Origin: Deltaproteobacteria bacterium | GTDB taxonomy: Bacteria > Desulfobacterota > Syntrophobacteria > Syntrophobacterales > Syntrophobacteraceae | Direction: 5' to 3' | Assembly: GCA_021793275.1 (NCBI GenBank) | Contig: JAJYTC010000034.1 | Coordinates: 1-32,444, forward strand | DNA length: 32,444 bases | Part shown: one piece after another, positions 17,027 through 24,696 of the stretch | Layout: every line of letters starts with the position of its first letter | How positions within the stretch are numbered: position 1 is the first letter of the stretch | The notes under the pieces: model-generated | Told to the model about the DNA's origin: nothing | The model's database searches: none | What the model saw: only the letters and a program-made list of their open reading frames with translations | Position numbers and translations under genes: made by a program

Positions 17027-17755
17027 TCATATGGTGATCGTCAGAGTCTCCTCGGGCCGATCCCGTTCTTCTTTGAGATGGGCGTCCTTAAGTCTCAAGA
17101 CCCTGTGCATCATCGAGGCCAGTTCCTGGTTGTGCGTAACTATTACCATGGTCAAGCCATCCGACTCGTTGAGGGAGACCAGCAACTCATGAAGAGACTG
17201 GCCGGTTCGGCTGTCCAGGTTACCGCTCGGTTCATCGGCCAGAAACAGTCTGGGTTTGAGCAGCAGCGCCCTGGCCACTGCAACCCTTTGCTGCTCGCCG
17301 CCCGAAAGCGCTCCCACGCGGTGTTTCAGCCGCTGCGACAGACCCAGCCTGTCGAGCAGATCCGCAGCCCTCGACCTGGCTTCCGATCTGGGCAGTCCCG
17401 AGATCAAACCAGGCATCATCACATTCTCGATAGCATTGAATTCCGGCATCAGGCAGTGAAACTGAAATACAAATCCTATGTTGCGATTCCTGAAATTGGC
17501 CAGTTCGCGTTCACTCTGCAGGAATATATCCGCCCCGCCGTAAAAAACCTTTCCGGCGGTGGGCTTTTCCAGGGTGCCGAGAATATTGAGCAGAGTCGAT
17601 TTGCCCGCCCCCGAACTCCCGACGATGGCCACCCTTTCCCCCTTGCGGATCACAAGATCGAGGTCCCTGAAAAGCTCGATCGTATGGGTTCCGTTCTCGA
17701 ATACTTTTGTAAGTCCCAAGGTGTGGACTTCTATGCTTTGCTTGACATCACTCAT
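17027..17755 (-). CDS. lolD: lipoprotein-releasing ABC transporter ATPase LolD
   Basis: ATPase that drives extraction of lipoproteins from the inner membrane for transfer to LolA. The 242-aa protein has Walker A GSSGAGKST, Q-loop FVFQFHCLMPEF, signature LSGGEQQRVAVARAL, Walker B RLFLADEPSGNLD and the switch IVTHNQELA. The start at 17755 (MSDVKQSIEV) is chosen because it overlaps the lolC stop by 8 nt; the longer frame would extend further into lolC. Next gene downstream is bamA after about 178 nt. LolD and MacB ATPases are hard to separate by sequence, but the neighbours favour Lol. Confidence 0.93.
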   Translation of the reverse strand: MSDVKQSIEVHTLGLTKVFENGTHTIELFRDLDLVIRKGERVAIVGSSGAGKSTLLNILGTLEKPTAGKVFYGGADIFLQSERELANFRNRNIGFVFQFHCLMPEFNAIENVMMPGLISGLPRSEARSRAADLLDRLGLSQRLKHRVGALSGGEQQRVAVARALLLKPRLFLADEPSGNLDSRTGQSLHELLVSLNESDGLTMVIVTHNQELASMMHRVLRLKDAHLKEERDRPEETLTITI

Positions 17756-18986
17756 ATTTGAGAGCTTCTGCCGGGTCGACTCCGGCAGCCTTGCGCGACG
17801 GGTAAAGAGTCGCCACAAGGCTTATGCAAATTGCCGAAAGCGCAATTATCGTCAAATCGGAAGCTTCCATTTTTACCGGAAGGGTGGATATGTGATAGAC
17901 CGATTGAGGCAGCTCGATGAATTTGTACTTTTTGAGCAGCGCGCATAAGACGCTGCCGCCCAAAAGCCCGAAAAGCGTCCCGCACGTGCCTATGAGAAAT
18001 CCTTCCAGGACAAAAATTTTCCTTATACTGGCCGTGGTAGCTCCCATGGCTTTGAGTATCGCAATGTCCCGGCCTTTCTCCATGACCAGCATGGTGAGAG
18101 AACTTACGATATTGAAAGCCGCCACAAGTATTATAAGGGTAAGGATTACAAACATTACAGCCTTCTCCAGCTTGAGCGCCGAAAAAAAACTGCTGTTCAT
18201 ATTGATCCAGTCGGTCACATAGAAAGGATAGCCAAGAATCTTTTTCAAAGCCTCGGAAATCACCCCCGCCTTGTAGATGTCATGAACCTTAACCTCCAGG
18301 CCGGTTACACAGTTTCCTATGCCGAGGAACTGCTGCGCCACAGGCAGATCGACGTAAGCAAGCGTACTGTCGTAATCGTACATCCCCGAGCGTATCAGTC
18401 CGACCACCTGGAAAAGCTCGCTTTTCGGCGCCTGCCCCATAGGAGTCAATCTCCCGGTGGGCGAGATTACCGTCAGGTAACTTCCCACCCCCACCCCGAG
18501 ATTGTTCGCCAGTTGGCAGCCCAGTATGATTCCGGGATAAGAACTTCCGCCCTTTTTTTCCAACGACTGCGCCAGGTCGGCGAGCTTGCCCGCGATAAGA
18601 TTCTGCTGAAGCCTTATCACCCTGGAAGCCGAAAGCGGATCGATTCCATACAGGATGGCCCCCGAACTCCTGTTTGCCGACATCATCACGGGAGCATATA
18701 TATAGGGCGTCGCTTCCACCACGCCCTCGTGCTTATCGATCTTTCTCATTGCTTCTCTGTAGTTGTATATCGATCCGGCATAGCTGGTGATGTCTACATC
18801 GGCTGTGACGCCAAGGATGCGTTTGCGAAGATCGGCGTGAAACCCGTTCATAACCGCCAAAACGACAATCAGAGCGGTAACCCCCACCGCTACGCCCGCC
18901 ATGGAAATAAAAGAGATCAAAGACACAAAGGTCTGTCTTCGCTTGGCCAGCAGATATCTGATGCTTATAAAAAACTCGAAACCCAT
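17748..18986 (-). CDS. lolC: lipoprotein-releasing ABC transporter permease (LolC/LolE family)
   Basis: Inner-membrane permease partner of LolD. The 412-aa protein has one N-terminal transmembrane segment (FVSLISFISMAGVAVGVTAL), a large periplasmic domain (about residues 50-260), and three C-terminal segments of the FtsX type (VILTLIILVAAFNIVSSLTM, GTCGTLFGLLGGSVLCALL, LTIIALSAICISLVATLYPS). The ending YPSRKAAGVDPAEALKYE is characteristic. Only one permease gene is present, so the transporter is likely a homodimer (LolF-like arrangement) rather than LolC plus LolE. It starts 8 nt after the lysS stop. Confidence 0.93.
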   Translation of the reverse strand: MGFEFFISIRYLLAKRRQTFVSLISFISMAGVAVGVTALIVVLAVMNGFHADLRKRILGVTADVDITSYAGSIYNYREAMRKIDKHEGVVEATPYIYAPVMMSANRSSGAILYGIDPLSASRVIRLQQNLIAGKLADLAQSLEKKGGSSYPGIILGCQLANNLGVGVGSYLTVISPTGRLTPMGQAPKSELFQVVGLIRSGMYDYDSTLAYVDLPVAQQFLGIGNCVTGLEVKVHDIYKAGVISEALKKILGYPFYVTDWINMNSSFFSALKLEKAVMFVILTLIILVAAFNIVSSLTMLVMEKGRDIAILKAMGATTASIRKIFVLEGFLIGTCGTLFGLLGGSVLCALLKKYKFIELPQSVYHISTLPVKMEASDLTIIALSAICISLVATLYPSRKAAGVDPAEALKYE

Positions 18987-18994
18987 GATCGTGC

Positions 18995-20488
18995 TTACCG
19001 GCCCTTCTTTTCAGGTCTCATGTGAGGGAAAAGAATCACATCCCTTATGGAAGGCGAGTCGGTAAAAAGCATAACCAGCCGGTCGATCCCGATGCCCTCA
19101 CCAGCCGCCGGCGGCATTCCGTACTCGAGCGCTCGGATATAGTCGTCATCCATCTGGTGTGCTTCCTCGTCACCCGCCTCAAACGCCGCGAGCTGCCGCT
19201 GGAACCTCTCGCGCTGGTCCCTCGGATCGTTTAGCTCCGAGAATGCGTTGGCCATTTCGCGGCCGGCGATAAAAAGTTCGAATCGGTCCACAAATTCAGG
19301 GGCCTTTTCCGTTTTCCTCGAAAGAGGCGATACCTCGAGCGGATACTGGTATATAAAAGTCGGCTGAATCAGCTTTGGCTCGACTACCAGGTCGAAAATC
19401 TTGGTGAGCAGCTTCCCGTGACCCTCGAAGTGCTCGATGCCTATGCCCAGAGACCTTGCGTAATCCACAGCGCCTTCCAGGCTCTCCACCGCCTCTTGCG
19501 GCACATCTCCAAGGGAGCTGAGAGATTCGAGGAAACTGTAACGAGCCCAGGGCGCAGAGAACTCGATAACCTCTCCCTGGTATTCGAGGCTCATTCTACC
19601 CTCGTTAGCCTCCATGCACAACTGGCCGAAAAGCTCCTCGGTCAACTCCATAAGCTCTTCATACGTTGCGTAGGCCTGATAGAATTCGAGCATCGTGAAT
19701 TCTGGATTGTGCTGAGTGGAAACGCCCTCATTGCGGAAATTGCGGTTGAGTTCGAACACGCGCTCGAACCCCCCGACAAGGAGTCTCTTCAGATAAAGCT
19801 CAGGCGCTATTCGCAGATAGAGCTCCATGTCCAGAGCATTGTGATGTGTCTTGAAAGGCTTTGCTGTTGCCCCCCCGGCGATGGCCTGCATCATCGGAGT
19901 CTCCACTTCGAGGAAATCTCGCTCCGTAAAAAACCGCCTGAGGCAAGATATTATCCGGGCCCTTTTGCGGAAAGTCTCCTTTACCTGCTCGTTTACCATC
20001 AGGTCAACGTATCGCTGCCGGTAACGCAGTTCGATGTCTTTGAGACCGTGGAATTTTTCGGGCAGCGGTCGCAGATTTTTTGTAAGCAAAACGAAATCTT
20101 TTACAAGCAGCGTCAACTCATCGGTTTTGGTCCTGAAAAGAGGACCGCTCACACGAATTATGTCCCCGATGTCGAGCCGTTTGGCCAGTGAGTAGCTCTG
20201 TTCGTCGACCAGGTTCTTCTGGACGTATACCTGAATCCTCGCATCCGAATCGCAGATATGCATGAAGGTGGATTTGCCGAAAGAACGCACCGAAAGCACG
20301 CGGCCTGCAATCGTATAGGTCCTCTGATCAGATTCAAGCTCCTCGGCTTTCTTCCCGCCCGAATTCGCCAAAAGGTGCTTGATCCTGTCCGGCACCCGAT
20401 AACCATTGGGATAGAGGGCTACGTTTTGCCGTTCCAATTCGGCGGCTTTCTCGAGCCGCTCCCGCACTACGATATTCAAATCTTCCAT
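18995..20488 (-). CDS. lysS: lysyl-tRNA synthetase, class II
   Basis: Charges tRNA-Lys. The 497-aa protein has an N-terminal OB-fold anticodon domain (TIAGRVLSVRSFGKSTFMHI, about residues 60-165) and a class II catalytic core. Motif 1 region is RKRARIISCLRRFFTERDFLEVETP, motif 2 FELNRNFRNEGVSTQHNPEF and motif 3 GEGIGIDRLVMLFTDS. Length is typical. It is the first gene of the tight lysS-lolC-lolD run, an arrangement seen widely in Desulfobacterota; the ribosome site is weak (AGG). Confidence 0.97.
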   Translation of the reverse strand: MEDLNIVVRERLEKAAELERQNVALYPNGYRVPDRIKHLLANSGGKKAEELESDQRTYTIAGRVLSVRSFGKSTFMHICDSDARIQVYVQKNLVDEQSYSLAKRLDIGDIIRVSGPLFRTKTDELTLLVKDFVLLTKNLRPLPEKFHGLKDIELRYRQRYVDLMVNEQVKETFRKRARIISCLRRFFTERDFLEVETPMMQAIAGGATAKPFKTHHNALDMELYLRIAPELYLKRLLVGGFERVFELNRNFRNEGVSTQHNPEFTMLEFYQAYATYEELMELTEELFGQLCMEANEGRMSLEYQGEVIEFSAPWARYSFLESLSSLGDVPQEAVESLEGAVDYARSLGIGIEHFEGHGKLLTKIFDLVVEPKLIQPTFIYQYPLEVSPLSRKTEKAPEFVDRFELFIAGREMANAFSELNDPRDQRERFQRQLAAFEAGDEEAHQMDDDYIRALEYGMPPAAGEGIGIDRLVMLFTDSPSIRDVILFPHMRPEKKGR

Positions 20489-20748
20489 TGCCTGAAACCT
20501 TCAAAAGAAGCGCCGCGCGCCCCTACCGATCTCTTTGTCGAGTCATTGCGAATACTTACCTGGCACAGTCCGCCGCTCCCGATATCCCTCCGTCAACCGG
20601 AAACAAGGAAAGGTAGATGATTTGGCTTGCCGCGTCAAGGGCCTTATCTTTTCTTCTGTCTTTGTGCCCTGTTCACCCCACACACACTGCCTCTCAGGCC
20701 ATTTTCCCCTTCGCGCCGCCAAAATCCAGGGCTCGGCGAGCGACGGCC

Positions 20749-20928
20749 TCAGGGTCCGTCTTTGCCTTTCGACTGCCCTTTTTCGGCCTTGCTCCTCATC
20801 ATCTTCGAAATGGAAAACGCCACGATCAGTATCCCCAGAATCAAGGGAATCCAGTCCAACCTGAAAAGCCCATAGAGAAAAATTACAACTCCGCCTGTCA
20901 AGCTGAGCCATTGCATCGCTGGACCCAT
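20749..20928 (-). CDS. small two-helix membrane protein
   Basis: A 59-aa frame that starts MGPAMQWLSLTGGVVIFLYG and continues LFRLDWIPLILGILIVAFSI before a basic tail (KMMRSKAEKGQSKGKDGP). It contains two hydrophobic stretches, about residues 8-22 and 26-40, and would be an inner-membrane hairpin with both ends probably cytoplasmic. A textbook ribosome site (GGGAGG, 6 nt before the ATG) makes it credible despite its size. Function unknown. It lies about 260 nt upstream of lysS on the same strand; the DNA between shows no further gene, and the 278 nt upstream of it also shows none. Confidence 0.72.
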   Translation of the reverse strand: MGPAMQWLSLTGGVVIFLYGLFRLDWIPLILGILIVAFSISKMMRSKAEKGQSKGKDGP

Positions 20929-21206
20929 GACTTTACCTCCCGGGTTTCGATCCGCAAAATCTCAGGTCGGGCGCCCGGCCCCTGCCCGACTTTTCCTGCC
21001 TCGGGGGGAAAACACCGGACCAAATGCCGCATGAGACTTCCGAAGCTTCGCTAAAGTTTACGATACCTAGCGACTTTTTGTTAAAAAGGCAAAACAAAAG
21101 AATTTTCGCGAAAGACTCGGATCGCCATTTTTGAAAAAAGTCGCCCTCCTATCGGCTTTCCTGCCCGATAAAAACAGACTTTGAGGCTCGATCCATCGAA
21201 AGCTTG

Positions 21207-21236
21207 TTGACATTGGGGGCAATAAATCACTATTAA
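21207..21236 (+). promoter_or_regulatory. sigma70 promoter for the tRNA-Arg gene
   Basis: TTGACA at 21207-21212, 18-nt spacer, TATTAA at 21231-21236, ten bases before the tRNA 5' end. Confidence 0.65.
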
Positions 21237-21245
21237 GTAGTTAGC

Positions 21246-21322
<77 letters not shown>

Positions 21323-21367
21323 GCAAAATCAAGGACTTAGCGGCATGGCTCTTGAGTCTTTTCTTTT

Positions 21368-21394
21368 TGGTGTCCACATAGTGTCCACGGATGC
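21368..21394. repeat. left copy of 27-bp subterminal direct repeat
   Basis: Identical to 29057-29083. It holds two GTGTCCAC octamers 11 bp apart (21370-21377 and 21381-21388), one helical turn, as expected of paired integrase arm-type or excisionase sites. Confidence 0.85.
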
Positions 21395-21424
21395 AATTTG
21401 AAGCCCCTCGGCGTGCATGATTCA

Positions 21425-21763
21425 TCATTCACCTTCTGAGAATAATTCCCCGCCGCCAAGATCTCGATAATAAGACTCAAGGTCCGCCCGTGAAATCCGG
21501 TAATCCTTCCCTATCTTCGCCGCCTTGAGAGCTTGCTTCTTAATAGCTCTTCTGATCGTTTGTTCATTCAGGTTGAGCATTTCCGCCGCTTCTCTCACGG
21601 AAAACACCTGCTTGCCCACAATCACCCCCCTTACGATTTCACGCCATTCGGCCTCTGTCTTTTCACTTAATGCGTCCAATGCATCCGGGTGTTCGGCCAG
21701 GTACGCGTCAAGCCGGGCATTTGCCCGTCTGATTCCTTCCAGGTTAATAGTCTTCTTGGTCAT
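21425..21763 (-). CDS. excisionase-like HTH DNA-binding protein
   Basis: A 112-aa protein. Its C-terminal half has the HTH_17 / excisionase pattern (QVFSVREAAEMLNLNEQTIRRAI, then the wing KAAKIGKDYRISRADLESYY). The N-terminal half (ARLDAYLAEHPDALDALSEKTEAEW) is helical and charged and unknown. Such proteins bend DNA at att sites and steer the integrase towards excision, or regulate the element. A GAGGAAAG ribosome site precedes the ATG. It is the gene nearest attL, ending about 30 bp from the 27-bp repeat, which in the circular form would put it beside the integrase promoter. It could instead be a transcriptional regulator. Confidence 0.8.
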   Translation of the reverse strand: MTKKTINLEGIRRANARLDAYLAEHPDALDALSEKTEAEWREIVRGVIVGKQVFSVREAAEMLNLNEQTIRRAIKKQALKAAKIGKDYRISRADLESYYRDLGGGELFSEGE

Positions 21764-21820
21764 GGTCTTTCCTCTTTCAATTCCCCCTGGGGGAAAATCC
21801 CCCAGGTCGCCAGTAAACTC

Positions 21821-22486
21821 CTATGCCGCCAGTATGCGCATAACCTGTGTGGCCTGAAAGTCTTTGCCTGTCCGCGTCTTCTTGCCCTTCTCGGTAAGCG
21901 CTCTGGCAATGGCGTTATATCCCATGCCGGATTTGTCGCATTCCCGGATGTAGCTGATTACCGCTTGTTCATCGGGATTCGGAATAAGGCCCTTGCCATC
22001 GTCGGCCAGGTAGTAGCCGTAAGGAATTGAGCCAACACGCTCACCCTTTGCTTTCTTATGCGCCATTGCCGTTTTGGTCCGTTCGGCTATCTGGTCCCGC
22101 TCAAACTCGTTCAGTACGGCCAGCATCCGGAAAACCATCTTCCCCGCTGCGGTGGTGGTGTCGATCTTCTCCGACAGGCTCACAAGGTCTGCGTTCCGCT
22201 CCATGAGCATATCGGCAATTTCGAGAGTGTCTTTTGTGGAGCGGGCAAGACGTGAAAGGCTGTAGACCACAAGAGCGTCATCCTTACCGACTCCCTTCAA
22301 TGCCGCCTGAAGGCCCTCGCGTTTATCCATCGAGGAACCGCTAATCCCGGCATCGGTGAATATCTCAAGGTCCGTGTATCCGTTCAGGTCAGCCCATGCC
22401 CGGATTTTCGCTTCCTGTGCTTCGAGGCTCACGCCTTCCCGCGCCTGGTCCTCTGTGCTCACTCTGATGTAGCCGGTTGCTTTCAT
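21821..22486 (-). CDS. serine recombinase, resolvase/invertase family
   Basis: A 221-aa site-specific recombinase. The N-terminal catalytic domain runs ATGYIRVSTEDQAREGVSLE (nucleophile serine in RVST), then VVYSLSRLARSTKDTLEIAD and MVFRMLAVLNEFERDQIAERT, holding the conserved arginines. The rest (RVGSIPYGYYLADDGKGLIP and onwards) is a short Recombinase-type domain with a terminal helix. The length is nearer small resolvases than large phage integrases. The start at 22486 follows GGGAG; the longer frame to 22570 has no family match. The element already has a tyrosine integrase at the att sites, so this enzyme more likely resolves dimers of the replicated form or inverts a segment. No inverted target repeats were recognised nearby. 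Confidence 0.9.
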   Translation of the reverse strand: MKATGYIRVSTEDQAREGVSLEAQEAKIRAWADLNGYTDLEIFTDAGISGSSMDKREGLQAALKGVGKDDALVVYSLSRLARSTKDTLEIADMLMERNADLVSLSEKIDTTTAAGKMVFRMLAVLNEFERDQIAERTKTAMAHKKAKGERVGSIPYGYYLADDGKGLIPNPDEQAVISYIRECDKSGMGYNAIARALTEKGKKTRTGKDFQATQVMRILAA

Positions 22487-22920
22487 GGTCTGTGCTCCCT
22501 TTGGGGTTTGTTCCGTCCTCGATGTAGATCCAAAGATAGCACACTCTGTCTTACTGTCAAACACTTTCATTGACTTTATTTGATTATATTTGATTTTTTA
22601 TTACAAGGGGAACGGTATGTAATAGGCGTACAGGGGACAGGTTACTACGAATCGAAGAAACCGATTCCCTATTGTGTGAAATCGTTTCTAGTGATGAGTT
22701 TTTCGCATCTCCGAACAAACGTTATCAGCAATAAACGTGCCATTATGGTGTCCCAAACCATCCACCGTTGCAAAGCTACCCCTAAGCCCCCGATACCACG
22801 GATGTTCCGGCCAAGATGCCGGAATCATTGGAGTTTGAGGCCCGCCTTTTTTACACGGGAAACCGGATTGTTGTTGTAACTGGAGAATCCCCGCAAAAAA
22901 ATTTTTCCGGAAAAAATGTA
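22487..22920. other. non-coding gap with a hairpin
   Basis: No credible gene on either strand. A perfect 7-bp hairpin, TTCCGGC/GCCGGAA, lies at 22805-22824 without a T-run. The part next to 22486 presumably holds the recombinase promoter. Confidence 0.5.
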
Positions 22921-23055
22921 ATTGGCCGCATGATCGCGGGCTTTGCCAAGGTCTGAACTTGGTGGAATTAATTCCACAATGTCTGTCTTTAGGTCATTTC
23001 TAGCCCCCTGCCTTTTCTTCGCTTCCGCCTCATAGAATGGCAATGCGTCAACGGC
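22921..23055 (-). pseudogene. remnant of a phage/plasmid DNA-binding-type protein
   Basis: The frame here reads AVDALPFYEAEAKKRQGARND and ends GKARDHAAN. The EAKKRQ...GKARDxAA pattern resembles the C-terminal part of ParB-like or replication-associated proteins common on phages and islands, where an HTH (VGVNPRYV or similar) follows. Here the similarity stops and the frame continues into unrelated sequence (YIFSGKIFLRGF). There is no start of its own: the frame begins inside the neighbouring gene. I read it as a decayed fragment. The family link is from memory and unverified. Confidence 0.4.
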
Positions 23056-23062
23056 ACAGGGA

Positions 23063-23794
23063 CTATTTTTGCCACCATCCGCCCGAATCGCCATGGAGGT
23101 TGTCCATGTGGACGTTTTTATAAATGCCTGGTTCAATCCTGTAATAGTCTGCGATGTTCAGGGCGTCCGCTGGGTCAGTTATCAGGGTGTCTTCAAAGCC
23201 TTTCCAGTTAAGCTTTCGAAATGTGGCCCGGCTATACACCAATATCACGCCGGGTTCGATTGTAGTATTACCGTATGGGTCGGTCATATCGACCATCGTT
23301 TTCATCTCAACAGCAGACACCGTCGGGCATCGGAAGAGAGCTCTCATCACGTGCATGTCAGTGTCAATCGCATCCTCTACAAGCCCAGTTTCATTCCAGA
23401 ACGTTTCGGCACGATATCCCACGGTCACCCTACCTGCCCCAGATTCCGTTACCTCGGTCAAGGTTGATTCAGAGAAATCACCGTATGTAAGACCCGCCAA
23501 CTGCGAGGCAACGGTAGCCTGAGTCGCTGTAGTAGGTGTCCGTTTTGAAGGCACAGCGGAATTATTGCCCTTGTTTCTACCGGGACTAAAAGCTGAAACA
23601 CAAACTGCAACAAGCGTTAACAGCCCCATGACTGCGAAAAACACGCGCCCCGAAAGAGTCACGCCGGATAAGGGGTTCCGAGTGTGGTGCATTAAGTTTT
23701 GCTCAAAATGGCCAATAGGGTTGCCGCAATTTGGACAGGCACTTGCTTGGTCGGATATTTTCTTTCTGCACTCCGAACACTTGATAAGGGCCAT
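23063..23794 (-). CDS. zinc-ribbon membrane protein of unknown function
   Basis: A 243-aa protein with an N-terminal zinc ribbon (ALIKCSECRKKISDQASACPNCG, two CxxC pairs), one transmembrane segment at about residues 50-70 (GRVFFAVMGLLTLVAVCVSAF), a Thr/Ser-rich linker and a folded C-terminal domain of about 145 residues ending HMDNLHGDSGGWWQK. With one membrane pass the C-terminal domain would face the periplasm while the ribbon stays inside. The start at 23794 follows GGAGGG. The soluble domain is not recognised. Similar zinc_ribbon_2 proteins are common and poorly characterised; on an element it might act as a cargo or exclusion protein, but nothing here proves that. Confidence 0.75.
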   Translation of the reverse strand: MALIKCSECRKKISDQASACPNCGNPIGHFEQNLMHHTRNPLSGVTLSGRVFFAVMGLLTLVAVCVSAFSPGRNKGNNSAVPSKRTPTTATQATVASQLAGLTYGDFSESTLTEVTESGAGRVTVGYRAETFWNETGLVEDAIDTDMHVMRALFRCPTVSAVEMKTMVDMTDPYGNTTIEPGVILVYSRATFRKLNWKGFEDTLITDPADALNIADYYRIEPGIYKNVHMDNLHGDSGGWWQK

Positions 23795-24040
23795 TGTTTT
23801 ACCCTCCATCCAAAGACGTCACGCAGCCATATTCAAAACAAAAGTGGCATGGTGCGCGTCTACCGTTGCATCCGGAACCGCGACAAAATGGAGATTATCA
23901 GGGGAGAAAGGGAATAAGTCAGGCTGACGATCACAGCGATTGCCGTTCTGACTTCAGTCATGATTCATGAAGGAAAATAGCCAAAACCTGCGGGATAGTC
24001 AAGCTAATCCCAAGTCTTACAGCGCCTCGCGCCCACGCAA

Positions 24041-24406
24041 TCACCCTGCCCACATACCGTTCGTCCGTGAATCGCCCCGTGGTGCGGCATTTTTTTGCAA
24101 GGAATTGAATATGGCTTCCCTGCGCTTCTGTCTGGTTGATTCGGATATATTCGGATTGGTCCCGAAGCGGAATTGGCAAATACTGCATTCCATGTCATCA
24201 CATTCCCGAACATCCGATGGTGAGCCGCCGACACAATCAAGACACTTGGCCCGGATTGCCTTCAATGGCGATAAGCCTTTCACTGACTTGCCGAACCTGA
24301 GCGGCCATATCGGACACGACTTCTCTGACTGGCAAAGCTCGATTTCCTTTGGCTGGTCCAGACAGCACCAACGGCATTTTTGGCGGATTGCTTCAAGCGG
24401 GGTCAT
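24041..24406 (-). CDS. small protein with two cysteine clusters
   Basis: A 121-aa protein built from two similar halves. MTPLEAIRQKCRWCCLDQPK with later C..C, then SPLKAIRAKCLDCVGGSPSD with C..CxxC, each followed by a PxRFG or FRFG element. Each half has four or more cysteines placed like a zinc finger, so an internal duplication is likely. Similar short cysteine-rich proteins occur in prophages and islands without known function. AAGGG precedes the ATG at good spacing. The tail after residue 90 is basic and may bind nucleic acid. It follows the GTTTAC array, about 290 nt after the helicase gene. Confidence 0.7.
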   Translation of the reverse strand: MTPLEAIRQKCRWCCLDQPKEIELCQSEKSCPIWPLRFGKSVKGLSPLKAIRAKCLDCVGGSPSDVRECDDMECSICQFRFGTNPNISESTRQKRREAIFNSLQKNAAPRGDSRTNGMWAG

Positions 24407-24534
24407 AGCTCTATCCCTTCAGCACTGTTGCCCGCTCGACTTCCACGCAGGGAAGCGGGAAAAGTCGAACGGACGTTGTGCCCTTGAATCGACTAGAACT
24501 TTCATGCACAAAATCTCACTTTTGAGCATGTAGG

Positions 24535-24695
24535 GTTTACACGGTTTACACGGCCCGTAGAATGGCCCACGGTAAAGGTTTGCGTGTAAACTCCCCCGAA
24601 GTTTACACGGGTTTACAAAAGGGATTCGCGCTTCATGTGTCTCTGTAAACCCTGTAAACCCATGAAACCCTGTAAACTCTGTAAACCGTGTAAAC
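24535..24695. repeat. iteron-like cluster of GTTTAC repeats, candidate replication origin
   Basis: Four GTTTAC (24535, 24544, 24601, 24611) and six GTAAAC (24586, 24645, 24654, 24672, 24681, 24690). Inside each cluster the spacing is 9 or 10 bp, with one decayed unit at 24663. A perfect 10-bp hairpin with a 7-nt loop lies at 24583-24609 (CGTGTAAACT/AGTTTACACG). The array begins directly after the helicase stop codon, the position where plasmid-type origins and iterons are often found. The same unit in tandem is also a widespread type of simple repeat, so origin function is a proposal. Confidence 0.6.
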
Positions 24696-24696
24696 T

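Noticed and set aside
20543-20911. 122-codon minus-strand frame
   Set aside because: It overlaps the small membrane protein in another frame, lacks a ribosome site and looks like low-quality sequence.
22825-23136. A complete 103-aa gene overlapping the zinc-ribbon gene
   Set aside because: Only the middle part resembles a known protein pattern and the start lies inside another gene; listed as a remnant instead.
23850-23955. 33-codon hydrophobic minus-strand frame
   Set aside because: No ribosome site and no sign beyond hydrophobicity.
24535-24695. CRISPR array
   Set aside because: Repeats are only six to nine bases and 9-10 bp apart in both orientations; no spacers or cas genes.
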